Part shown: positions 6,579 to 11,914 of the stretch, one piece after another
How the letters are laid out: every line of letters begins with the position of its first letter
Numbering within the stretch: position 1 is the stretch's first letter
NCBI GenBank assembly: GCA_003149555.1
Contig: QCWE01000013.1
Location: forward strand, 1,961 to 13,874
Direction: 5' to 3'
DNA from: Candidatus Aquiluna sp. XM-24bin5
GTDB taxonomy: Bacteria > Actinomycetota > Actinomycetia > Actinomycetales > Microbacteriaceae
DNA length: 11,914 nt
Position numbers and translations under genes: made by a program
Notes under the pieces: model-generated
Told to the model about the DNA's origin: nothing
What the model saw: the letters and a program-made list of their open reading frames with translations, nothing else
Databases searched by the model: none

Positions 6579-6761
6579 ATGGCCAATCTCAACCTGCTGC
6601 GTGAAAATGTTTCATTTCCATATATTCTGAATAGTTGCATTTACAATGAACTGTCCAAAATATCTAAGAATATTGCGAGGTCGAAGACCTCAAGTTGCCG
6701 CGCAGCCGCACATCCCGGCCATAAAGAGACCGGGTTTCCGTGCGCGGAGGATAAGGCTTAG
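6579..6761. promoter_or_regulatory. Upstream region of the TnpB-like gene, with hairpin at 6677-6691
   Basis: This stretch separates the TnpB-like gene from the IS5 fragment. It contains a perfect hairpin GAGGTC-GAA-GACCTC (6677-6691), about 100 bp from the gene start, which could be the subterminal left-end hairpin expected of an IS200/IS605-type element. The AT-rich segment 6605-6680 probably holds the gene's promoter; TATATG on the minus strand at about 6622-6617 could be a -10 box. A ten-codon reading frame starting with ATG lies just upstream of the TTG start but has no clear meaning. The segment from about 6726 to 6761 probably belongs to the left end of the IS5 remnant, since it leads directly into its start codon. 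Confidence 0.4.
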
Positions 6762-6863
6762 ATGTGTTTCTTTGACCTTTCCGACCGATATGCCAGCTTG
6801 TACGCGGAGAAAGACCCCCTACTGGAAATTGACCGAATTGTCCCGTGGGAGGACTTCCATTAA
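6762..6863 (+). pseudogene. IS5-family transposase, N-terminal 33-codon fragment
   Basis: The frame starts with ATG at 6762 and reads MCFFDLSDRYASLYAEKD, then [15 protein letters not shown] and TAA. This is the N-terminus typical of a group of IS5-family transposases (a start with FxDLSDRYASL and an IVPWEDF block at residues 27-32). Full proteins have about 300 or more residues, so the copy is cut almost at once. An AGG-rich leader (GCGGAGG at 6744-6750) gives a plausible ribosome site, and the preceding 35 bp look like the element's left end. The break coincides, within a few bases, with the stop codon of the convergent fcl gene: the two TAA codons overlap on opposite strands. It marks a past insertion or deletion at the end of the fucose operon. 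The fragment is surely inactive. Confidence 0.75.
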
Positions 6864-7819
6864 GCCCTAAACTGCCCTTCTTGCTTGCAGAACCAAGTGT
6901 ATGTCTGCTGAATACCCTCCTCTAGGTCGATGGAGGCTTGCCAACCAAGGCGTTTCAACCGGCTTACATCTAATAATTTGCGCGGTGTGCCGTCCGGTTG
7001 TGAAGGGTCAGTTTTGATCGTACCTTTAAATCCAGTGATATCAGCAACCATCTGTGCAAGTTCCAAAATCGAGATATCATTACCAGTGCCAATATTGATG
7101 TGGCTCAACATGGGGTCTGTCTCGCGGGCATAGATTTCTACGTCCAAGTCCAGCACGAACAGGGAGGCCTCCGCCATATCATCAACATGCAAAAACTCTC
7201 GCCGTGGTGTGCCCGTCCCCCAAATTGTCACACTCTCTCGACCACTTTGTTGCGCTTCGTGAAACCGTCGGATCAATGCTGGTAGCACGTGAGAGTTGTC
7301 TGGATGAAAATTGTCGCCCGGCCCATAGAGATTGGTCGGCATTACAGAACGGTAGTCGACACCATACTGCCGATTATAGCTTTCACACAGCTTGATCCCG
7401 GCGATCTTGGCTATGGCATATGGCTCATTCGTTGGCTCAAGAATTCCAGTAAGCATCGCGTCTTCCGACATCGGTTGCACAGCATGTTTCGGGTAAATGC
7501 AGCTTGATCCCAATTGTAGTAGTCGCGTGACCCCGGATCGGTAAGCCTCGTGGATCACGTTGGCTTGGATCATCAAATTTTCATGGATGAACTGCGCCGG
7601 ATAAGTGGTGTTGGCCAGAATGCCTCCAACTTTCGCAGCAGCGAGTATGACAAGATCGGGACGCTCTTGGTCAAAAAAGTCCCGTACAGCTTCCTGATTA
7701 GTTAGATCGAGTTCGGCGTGGGTGCGTGTGACGATTTCAGCATTGTTTGCTTCCAGCCGACGTAAAATCGCACTGCCAACCATACCGCGGTGACCAGCAA
7801 CGTAAATTTTGCCGTCCAC
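6860..7819 (-). CDS. fcl: GDP-L-fucose synthase (GDP-4-keto-6-deoxy-D-mannose 3,5-epimerase-4-reductase)
   Basis: The product (319 aa) is a short-chain dehydrogenase of normal length for Fcl/WcaG. The NADP-binding Rossmann motif is GHRGMVG (9-15). The catalytic set lines up with the E. coli enzyme at an offset of two: S105 and C107 in LGSSCIYP, Y134 and K138 in [10 protein letters not shown], and H177 in [24 protein letters not shown] (206-216) is also typical. It epimerises C3 and C5 and reduces C4 of the Gmd product, giving GDP-L-fucose in the cytosol. The start is GTG at 7819, 6 bp after the gmd stop, with GGGTAGG upstream overlapping the end of gmd, which implies translational coupling. 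The last residues run into the IS5 remnant, yet the length is normal, so at most a few terminal codons are altered. Confidence 0.96.
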   Translation of the reverse strand: MDGKIYVAGHRGMVGSAILRRLEANNAEIVTRTHAELDLTNQEAVRDFFDQERPDLVILAAAKVGGILANTTYPAQFIHENLMIQANVIHEAYRSGVTRLLQLGSSCIYPKHAVQPMSEDAMLTGILEPTNEPYAIAKIAGIKLCESYNRQYGVDYRSVMPTNLYGPGDNFHPDNSHVLPALIRRFHEAQQSGRESVTIWGTGTPRREFLHVDDMAEASLFVLDLDVEIYARETDPMLSHINIGTGNDISILELAQMVADITGFKGTIKTDPSQPDGTPRKLLDVSRLKRLGWQASIDLEEGIQQTYTWFCKQEGQFRA

Positions 7820-7825
7820 GCCAAC

Positions 7826-8947
7826 CTACCCTTCGACTGCCACTGGGAGATCATAGCCATGCGATTTGAGAAATGCATGACGCTCAGCTGTTTTGAGATC
7901 CTCTGCAACCATTTCAGCGCACATTTCTCGTGCGGTGATTTCCGGCTCCCAGCCCAGCTTGGTCTTGGCCTTTGAGGGATCCCCCAACAAGGTTTCTACC
8001 TCTGCTGGCCGGAAATACTTTGGGTCGATCCGCATGATTTCTTGTCCCAGATGCACACCGGGCGCTTTGCTGCCGATAATTGCGGTCACGCGGGCCACTT
8101 CTGAAACGCCCTTCCCTTCAAAGGCCACGGTCATACCCAGATCCTGTGCCGCCCAGGTGATGAACTCTCGCACAGAATATTGTTTGCCGGTTGCGATGAC
8201 AAAGTCTTCTGGCGTCTCTTGCTGCAGCATCATCCACTGCATACGCACATAGTCCTTGGCGTGCCCCCAATCCCGCAACGCATCAACATTGCCCATGTAG
8301 AGACACTCTTCTAACCCCTGCGCAATGTTTGCCAGACCGCGCGTGATCTTGCGTGTGACAAATGTCTCCCCACGGCGGGGACTCTCGTGATTAAAAAGAA
8401 TGCCGTTGCACGCATACATCCCGTAAGCTTCACGATAGTTCACCGTGATCCAGTACGCATACATCTTTGCCACAGCATAAGGTGAGCGCGGATGAAACGG
8501 AGTGGTTTCAGTTTGTGGTGTTTCCTGCACCAAGCCATAGAGCTCTGATGTCGACGCCTGGTAAAACCGAGTTGTCTTTTCCATGCCAAGAAATCGAATG
8601 GCCTCTAGAAGCCGTAATGTGCCAATCGCATCGACATCGGCGGTGTATTCTGGGCTTTCAAAGCTCACCGCGACATGAGACTGGGCGCCCAAGTTGTAAA
8701 CTTCATCCGGTCGGATTTCGGCGAGGAGACGCGTCAAATTTGAGGTATCTGTCAGATCACCGTAGTGTAGGCGCAGTTGGGGATTAACCTCATGCGGGTC
8801 CTGATAAATGTGATCGATCCGCTGGGTGTTAAACGCGGAGGCACGGCGCTTTATGCCGTGCACTTCATAACCTTTATCCAGCAGAAATTCCGCAAGATAG
8901 GAGCCGTCTTGACCGGTAATACCGGTTATCAATGCGCGTTTGCTCAT
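7826..8947 (-). CDS. gmd: GDP-mannose 4,6-dehydratase
   Basis: The product (373 aa) matches bacterial Gmd over its whole length. It has the NADP-binding motif GITGQDG (9-15), the RRAS segment (34-37), T133 and E135 in STSELYG, and Y157/K161 in [12 protein letters not shown], equivalent to E. coli T132, E134, Y156 and K160. [17 protein letters not shown] is also diagnostic. It converts GDP-D-mannose to GDP-4-keto-6-deoxy-D-mannose, the substrate of the next gene's enzyme. The ATG has an excellent AAAGGAG ribosome site 9 nt upstream that lies inside the end of the glycosyltransferase gene, 5 bp separating the two genes. The product could also feed GDP-rhamnose or GDP-perosamine pathways, but the adjacent fcl makes GDP-fucose the likely end point. 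Confidence 0.97.
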   Translation of the reverse strand: MSKRALITGITGQDGSYLAEFLLDKGYEVHGIKRRASAFNTQRIDHIYQDPHEVNPQLRLHYGDLTDTSNLTRLLAEIRPDEVYNLGAQSHVAVSFESPEYTADVDAIGTLRLLEAIRFLGMEKTTRFYQASTSELYGLVQETPQTETTPFHPRSPYAVAKMYAYWITVNYREAYGMYACNGILFNHESPRRGETFVTRKITRGLANIAQGLEECLYMGNVDALRDWGHAKDYVRMQWMMLQQETPEDFVIATGKQYSVREFITWAAQDLGMTVAFEGKGVSEVARVTAIIGSKAPGVHLGQEIMRIDPKYFRPAEVETLLGDPSKAKTKLGWEPEITAREMCAEMVAEDLKTAERHAFLKSHGYDLPVAVEG

Positions 8948-8952
8948 GTGGC

Positions 8953-9702
8953 CTACTCCTTTCTGAAGAACTGCCCGATCTTACTGGTGTTCTTTGCAAT
9001 CAATGTCCCTATCCCACCTACCCCATGCATCCTCATGGCGCGATAATCTTCGCGATTTTTCTGCAAGATACGACCAAGAGACCGGTTACTTTCGCCGCCC
9101 ACACGCATGCGCACCATGACCTCTGGGAGGTAAGCGAGGCGAATTTTCCCTTTAATCAGGTACCGTAACATCGCTTCATAATCAGCTGCGATCTGAAACG
9201 ACGTGTCATACAAACCAAAGTGGTCGAAAACATCGCGACGTAGGTAGAGGGTTGGATGTGGTGGCATCCATCCTTTACGCAGTCTTGTCTGATTGTAACC
9301 ACCTGATTTCCAGTAGCGGATTACCCGGTTAGGATCATTTGCAGCGACATAAACCAAGTCGCCGTACACCCCATCAGCGTTGGTCTGGTTCATGGTCTCT
9401 GCCACACGAGACAAGACATGCTCGTCTGAAAAGATATCATCGGAATGCATGAGTCCAACAACGTCTCCCGTGGCACGTCTAATGCCGCGGTTGATGCCGT
9501 CATAAATGCCTGTGTCGGGTTCCGATCTTAACTTGATCGGAGGACCGCCATCGCGCTGCAAAACTGCCAAAGTGCCATCGCTGGACGCCCCGTCTTGCAC
9601 AATATGCTCAACATCTGAGTGGGTCTGCTGCGCAACGGATTGAAGGGCCTCATTGACCATATCCACACGATTAAACACTGATGTTACAACAGAAATTTTC
9701 AT
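8953..9702 (-). CDS. Family 2 glycosyltransferase
   Basis: The product (249 aa) is a GT-A-fold family 2 glycosyltransferase without membrane segments. Visible are the N-terminal nucleotide-binding strand ISVVTSVFN (3-11), D37 in [10 protein letters not shown], the metal-binding HSDD (86-89) in place of a Dx[10 protein letters not shown] (147-155), and the acidic AADYEAML segment (172-179) at the position of the catalytic base. This pattern resembles WcaE-like enzymes of exopolysaccharide clusters. It probably transfers a sugar, possibly fucose given its neighbours, to a lipid-linked polysaccharide precursor at the cytosolic face of the inner membrane. The ATG at 9702 has only a weak GAAAG site. 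It is the first gene of the three-gene operon with gmd and fcl, and mobile-element debris begins immediately before its start codon, so the original upstream genes or promoter may have been lost. Confidence 0.93.
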   Translation of the reverse strand: MKISVVTSVFNRVDMVNEALQSVAQQTHSDVEHIVQDGASSDGTLAVLQRDGGPPIKLRSEPDTGIYDGINRGIRRATGDVVGLMHSDDIFSDEHVLSRVAETMNQTNADGVYGDLVYVAANDPNRVIRYWKSGGYNQTRLRKGWMPPHPTLYLRRDVFDHFGLYDTSFQIAADYEAMLRYLIKGKIRLAYLPEVMVRMRVGGESNRSLGRILQKNREDYRAMRMHGVGGIGTLIAKNTSKIGQFFRKE

Positions 9703-9789
9703 ACGGCTTTCAGTTTATCTCTCTCCTCCCGGGAAACCCCGTCGTTTACGGCGGGGATGGTAGAAGCTCCTTCCTTCAGGGAGGAGTAG
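9703..9789 (+). pseudogene. C-terminal tail remnant of a TnpB (IS200/IS605-type) gene
   Basis: In the frame ending at the TAG of 9787-9789 the sequence reads LSSRETPSFTAGMVEAPSFREE. As I recall, tails of the form ETPSFxAGxxEAPSxRE are common at the C-terminus of IS1341-type TnpB proteins, where the coding end doubles as the omegaRNA scaffold. The homologous tail after the TnpB-like gene reads LAGMPEAPSFRWE. Only about 20-28 codons remain; everything upstream has been replaced by the divergent glycosyltransferase gene, whose start codon is at 9702. The exact left border cannot be set. Confidence 0.45.
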
Positions 9790-9794
9790 TCCAC
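9737..9794 (+). ncRNA. Orphan omegaRNA scaffold / right end of a TnpB element
   Basis: Two strong hairpins stand in tandem: CCCCGTCG-TTTA-CGGCGGGG (9737-9756, one G.U pair) and CTCCTTCC-TTCA-GGGAGGAG (9767-9786, one G.U pair), followed by TAGTCCAC (9787-9794). From 9751 on the block is nearly identical to the one after the TnpB-like gene (4710-4667), but in opposite orientation. Here both stems are intact, whereas the other copy has lost the first one. No tnpB or tnpA lies next to it, so it is a remnant, though the RNA could still be made if a promoter lies within the overlapping start of the glycosyltransferase gene. The DNA after 9794 would be the guide if it were transcribed. Confidence 0.6.
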
Positions 9795-9826
9795 TAGCTC
9801 TTCAGAGCAACTTGAGCTTGTCGCTT

Positions 9827-9864
9827 GCGTGCACTCGCAGCGTGGAAACCACGGGATTGCACGC
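9827..9864. promoter_or_regulatory. Nested inverted repeats before the TOTE remnant
   Basis: An outer pair GCGTGCA (9827-9833) and TGCACGC (9858-9864) encloses an inner hairpin CGTGG-AAA-CCACG (9841-9853). All pairs are perfect. The structure lies 65 bp before the probable GTG start of the primase/helicase remnant and may be an operator or leader structure of that gene. No -35/-10 pair can be assigned with confidence. Confidence 0.45.
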
Positions 9865-9928
9865 CGGACCAATGCCATCGTATTCCTTGCTGATGGGCAG
9901 AACGGAAGAGACCGGGTGGAAATCACGA

Positions 9929-10309
9929 GTGACCGACAAGAGCTCTATTCAGGCGACCCTAGCCCGGGTTCGAGAGCGCCTAGCCGATCTGGACGACGAG
10001 CGGTGTGAGCTTCAGCGCGAGATGGAGGCACTTGAGGCTCGCCTCGCTTCAGAGCCCTCGCCAGCTGTGAAACAGCCGGCTTTCGAGAACGCCACCATCA
10101 CGAGCGCCTCGCCGTCGCACGAAAAAGTTGATTTGTTTCGCCGCCTGTTCGCCGGTCGCCCTGAAGTGTTTCCGCTGCGATGGAAAAACAGAAAGACTGG
10201 TCGCTCACTCACTCTGAGCAAGAGCCCCGTGACGGGCAGTCACCGCCACCCGCGCAGGGGGACAGGGGTGCAGGGGAGTGTCAACGACGCCCTGCCCGCA
10301 GGTGTATGA
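9929..10309 (+). pseudogene. TOTE-type conflict protein (archaeo-eukaryotic primase/helicase), N-terminal stub
   Basis: From GTG at 9929 the frame encodes a heptad-rich coiled coil (about residues 5-41, with LARVRERLADLDDERCEL), a linker, and then HEKVDLFRRLFAGRPEVFPLRWKNRKTGRS (64-93, described by its key residues F-R-L-F-G-R and R-K-T-G-R-S). This is the characteristic start of proteins annotated as TOTE conflict system archaeo-eukaryotic primase domain proteins, where a GYxPACxNEW segment should follow. Instead the frame continues for about 33 unrelated residues to a TGA at 10307-10309, so homology stops near 10207. Full proteins are many hundreds of residues and include a helicase. The open frame extends upstream to an ATG at 9812, but the extra residues look unlike protein. 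The stub shows that a conflict or mobile-element defence gene was once here. Confidence 0.7.
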
Positions 10310-10322
10310 ATATATTCATACA
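10303..10322. promoter_or_regulatory. Perfect 20-bp palindrome, possible operator
   Basis: TGTATGAATATATTCATACA is exactly self-complementary over 20 bp, AT-rich, and stands out from its GC- and G-rich surroundings. The symmetry and length fit the binding site of a dimeric repressor or a partition/replication protein. No regulator gene is next to it, so the protein is unknown. It overlaps the TGA at which the TOTE stub frame ends. Confidence 0.6.
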
Positions 10323-10440
10323 TCGAGGAAGGGGGGGTTTCGGAAGGGGGGCGGCGCCTCTCTTTCGTCTCCATGAAATGGCTCAATGGAGATTTTGGGG
10401 TGGCGCGTAGCGGCGGGGTCCACAAAGTCTCCATATAAGC

Positions 10441-10465
10441 AAAGACACTCCAACGAGTGGTCTTT
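10441..10465. other. Strong hairpin in the gene-free region
   Basis: AAAGACACTC (10441-10450) pairs with GAGT plus GTCTTT (10455-10458 and 10460-10465), with one bulged G at 10459 and a CAAC loop. A T-run follows only after a 10-nt gap, so a terminator is possible but not typical. Confidence 0.45.
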
Positions 10466-10527
10466 GGTCTTACACTTTTTCGGAGTATCATCCGATCATC
10501 ATTTTTTCAATTTTCCAGTCAGAGAGG

Positions 10528-10662
10528 GACTTCATAATTTTAAAAATGACGAGATCAGGTTGTGGGTTGGATGACAGATTTTTCAGAATTTTGGGACGAG
10601 ATTTTGGGTGTGAGTAGGACTTCAAACATCTGGAAAACACAGGATCAGGTTGGAGGTTTTGA
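10528..10662. repeat. Three degenerate tandem repeats of 45 bp
   Basis: Units begin with GAC at 10528, 10573 and 10618. Units 1 and 3 are in exact 90-bp register, sharing GACTTCA at the start and GATCAGGTTGxxGGTT from position 26. Unit 2 is more divergent but shares GACGAGAT with unit 1 and the GxGGGTGTGAG-like end. The repeats end about 20 bp before the IS3 left end. Iteron-like binding sites are one possibility; decayed duplicated sequence is another. Confidence 0.4.
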
Positions 10663-10732
10663 GTGTGAAGGGATCACCAGTTTGAAGCGCCCCGGGTTTA
10701 CCGGAGGGTAAAACTCTCGAAGGATGACCCTC

Positions 10733-11065
10733 ATGGAAGAGAAAAAGCACACCCCGAAATACACTGCCGAATTTCGCGATCGCGGCGTCCGGCTTTATCG
10801 TGAGCATCGCTCGGATTACGCGAGTGATAACGCGGCTTACAAAGCGATTGCCGATAAGCTCGGCTGTTCGCATGACACGCTGCGCAGCTGGTGCATTCAA
10901 GCCTCGCGAGACGCTGGAGAGCGCGATGGTTTGAGCAGCGAGCAGAAGGCCCGGCTCAAGGCGCTGGAACGTGAGAACAAGGAACTTCGCACGGCCAACG
11001 AGATTCTGAAAAAAGCGTCAGCATATTTTGCTCAGGCGGAGCTCGACCGCCCGTTCCGCAAATGA
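10733..11065 (+). CDS. IS3-family OrfA (DNA-binding subunit)
   Basis: The product (110 aa) carries a helix-turn-helix of the HTH_Tnp_1 type (about 36-58, with AIADKLGCSHDTLRSW) that binds the inverted repeats, and a leucine zipper (about 75-97, LKALERENKELRTANEILKK) that mediates multimerisation. OrfA alone usually represses transposition. Two in-frame ATGs occur, at 10724 and 10733; the GAAGG at 10719-10723 touches the first but is 9 nt from the second, so the second is chosen. The gene overlaps orfB by 4 bp (ATGA at 11062-11065), and an A-rich slippery site lies near its end. Confidence 0.92.
   Translation: MEEKKHTPKYTAEFRDRGVRLYREHRSDYASDNAAYKAIADKLGCSHDTLRSWCIQASRDAGERDGLSSEQKARLKALERENKELRTANEILKKASAYFAQAELDRPFRK
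11009..11015 (+). promoter_or_regulatory. A6G slippery site for -1 frameshift (OrfAB)
   Basis: Six A residues followed by G lie within orfA, read AAA AAA GCG in its frame. A -1 shift here continues without a stop through 11016-11061 into the orfB frame, giving the OrfAB transposase. The phase is not the most usual A-AAA-AAG, so efficiency may be low, and reinitiation at the overlapping ATG of orfB is an alternative. Confidence 0.55.
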
Positions 11066-11914
11066 TCGCGTTCATTAACGATCACCGAGAGGAGTTTGGG
11101 GTCGAGCCGATCTGCCGCGTTCTGCCGATCGCTCCATCTACCTATTACGTTCACATAGCCATTGCCCGGAACCCTGAGCGGGCCTCGGACCGCGCGAAAC
11201 AGGACGCGAAGGATCTGGAGGACATCAAGCGTGTCTATGACAAGAGCAAAGGCCGATACGGGACCCGCAAGGTCTGGCATCAGCTCCGGCGAGAAAAGAA
11301 GGATATTGCGCGCTGCACGGTCGAAAGGCTGATGCGAGAACATGGATTGCAGGGGGTTACGCGTGGTAAGAAGCGCACGACAATCGCAGATCCAGCGCAG
11401 GCCTGCCCGGATGACAAGGTCAACCGAGAGTTCACGGCCACAGCCCCCAATCAGCTCTGGGTCTCAGATTTTACCTACGTGTCAACTTGGATGGGGATGG
11501 TCTACGTCGCTTTTGTTATCGACGTCTTCGCTCGCAAGATCGTCGGGTGGCGTGTCTCGACGTCGATGACCACGAGCTTTGTTCTCGATGCCTTGAACCA
11601 GGCTATCTGTCAGCGCTGTCCGGCAGAGGGGAGCGGACTGATCCACCATTCGGACCGCGGCAGCCAGTACCTGTCGATCCGCTACACCGAGCGCCTTGCT
11701 GATGCCGGCATCGATACATCGGTCGGCAGCGTCGGCGACAGCTATGACAATGCCCTAGCCGAGAGCATCATTGGCCTGTTCAAGACCGAAGTCATCGCGT
11801 TCTTCGGGTCTTGGAAATCCGTCGGTCATGTCGAGTGGGAGACCCTGCAATGGGTCAGTTGGTACAACACCGAGCGGCTACATGGCGCAATCGGCCATCG
11901 GCCGCCACAGGAAA
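11062..11914 (+). CDS. IS3-family OrfB (DDE integrase domain), cut by window end
   Basis: From the ATG overlapping the orfA stop, 284 codons are visible without a stop. The N-terminal part has the HTH_21-type region with GRYGTRKVWHQL (65-75), and the rve integrase core carries D136 in LWVSDFTYV, D198 in HHSDRGSQY and E234 in NALAESIIGLFKTE. The 35-residue spacing between the second D and E is the classic DD(35)E pattern. The segment WYNTERLHGAIGHRPP near the end is also typical and normally lies a few residues before the C-terminus, so nearly the whole gene is present. It supplies the catalytic part of the OrfAB transposase. Confidence 0.92.
   Translation, partial: MIAFINDHREEFGVEPICRVLPIAPSTYYVHIAIARNPERASDRAKQDAKDLEDIKRVYDKSKGRYGTRKVWHQLRREKKDIARCTVERLMREHGLQGVTRGKKRTTIADPAQACPDDKVNREFTATAPNQLWVSDFTYVSTWMGMVYVAFVIDVFARKIVGWRVSTSMTTSFVLDALNQAICQRCPAEGSGLIHHSDRGSQYLSIRYTERLADAGIDTSVGSVGDSYDNALAESIIGLFKTEVIAFFGSWKSVGHVEWETLQWVSWYNTERLHGAIGHRPPQE

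Larger units (their letters stand above)
10323..10682. other. Gene-free region with G-tracts, hairpins and degenerate repeats
   Basis: No credible gene is seen in these 360 bp; a minus-strand frame of 83 codons (10491-10240) is Pro/Thr/Arg-rich and unrecognised. The stretch holds two G-rich tracts each built on GGAAGGGGGG (about 10328-10337 and 10342-10351), an inverted repeat TCTCCAT/ATGGAGA (10368-10374 and 10386-10392) with a further GTCTCCAT at 10427-10434, a hairpin at 10441-10465 and three degenerate 45-bp repeats (10528-10662). After 10465 it becomes AT-rich. Such a mix is typical of replication-control or regulatory DNA, but no initiator gene is present to support this. Confidence 0.5.
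10683..11914 (+). mobile_element. IS3-family insertion sequence, left part (right end outside window)
   Basis: The element starts with a probable left inverted repeat TGAAGCGCCCCGGGTTTACC (10683-10702) continuing with GGAGGGT, a GC-rich TG-starting end of the kind usual in the family. It is followed after 30 bp by overlapping orfA and orfB in the standard IS3 arrangement with a -1 frameshift window. Both frames are free of internal stops over the visible part, and all three catalytic residues are present, so the copy looks young. The right inverted repeat and the target duplication cannot be seen because the window ends inside orfB. Confidence 0.85.

Noticed and set aside
4667..6761. CRISPR array near the Cas12-like gene
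   Set aside because: No regularly spaced direct repeats were found on either side; only single hairpins and the omegaRNA-like block.
9699..9926. Minus-strand frame of 75 codons upstream of the glycosyltransferase
   Set aside because: It covers the omegaRNA-like block and the upstream repeats and has no gene-like content or ribosome site.
10240..10491. Minus-strand frame of 83 codons, rich in Pro, Thr and Arg
   Set aside because: It spans the palindrome and G-tracts, has no recognisable domain, and shows no ribosome site; kept only as a note in the gene-free region.

Overview
The window looks like an accessory, probably plasmid-borne or island DNA segment of a marine alphaproteobacterium, most likely of the Roseobacter/Rhodobacterales type. 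The basis is base composition and the character of the insertion sequences and genes; no rRNA, tRNA or replication gene is present to prove it. About half of the DNA is insertion sequences or their broken remains.

Layout from left to right: the 3' end of an IS256-family transposase (2-325); a minus-strand light and c-di-GMP signalling pair, a degenerate-GGDEF/intact-EAL phosphodiesterase gene followed 11 bp later by a stand-alone BLUF photoreceptor gene (2321-496); a 5'-truncated IS4-family transposase (2454-3008); an apparently intact IS110-family recombinase (3118-4158) with a structured leader and a long structured 3' flank; a 608-residue divergent TnpB/Cas12-like protein on the minus strand (6578-4752) with an omegaRNA/right-end-like motif just downstream (4720-4667); a small IS5-family transposase fragment (6762-6863); a compact minus-strand operon glycosyltransferase-gmd-fcl (9702-6860) for GDP-L-fucose synthesis and sugar transfer; a second, orphan copy of the omegaRNA/right-end motif in the opposite orientation (9737-9794); the N-terminal stub of a TOTE-type primase/helicase conflict protein (9929 to about 10207); a gene-free stretch with a perfect 20-bp palindrome, hairpins and three degenerate 45-bp repeats (10303-10682); and the left part of an IS3-family element (10683 to the right edge).

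How the genes work together: the BLUF protein probably gates the EAL phosphodiesterase in blue light, a two-gene version of the fused BLUF-EAL proteins. Gmd and Fcl convert GDP-mannose to GDP-L-fucose, and the GT2 enzyme probably uses an activated sugar to build a surface polysaccharide. The enzymes making GDP-mannose are not here. Cell-surface sugar and c-di-GMP genes both fit a biofilm/attachment lifestyle, but their neighbourhood has been heavily reshuffled.

The best candidate for something new is the 608-aa RuvC protein. It keeps the three RuvC acids (D315, E494, D580), has lost the zinc-ribbon cysteines of TnpB, carries an unusually long N-terminal half and a coiled-coil insertion between RuvC-I and RuvC-II, and still sits next to a TnpB-type right-end/omegaRNA motif. 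No CRISPR array is visible.
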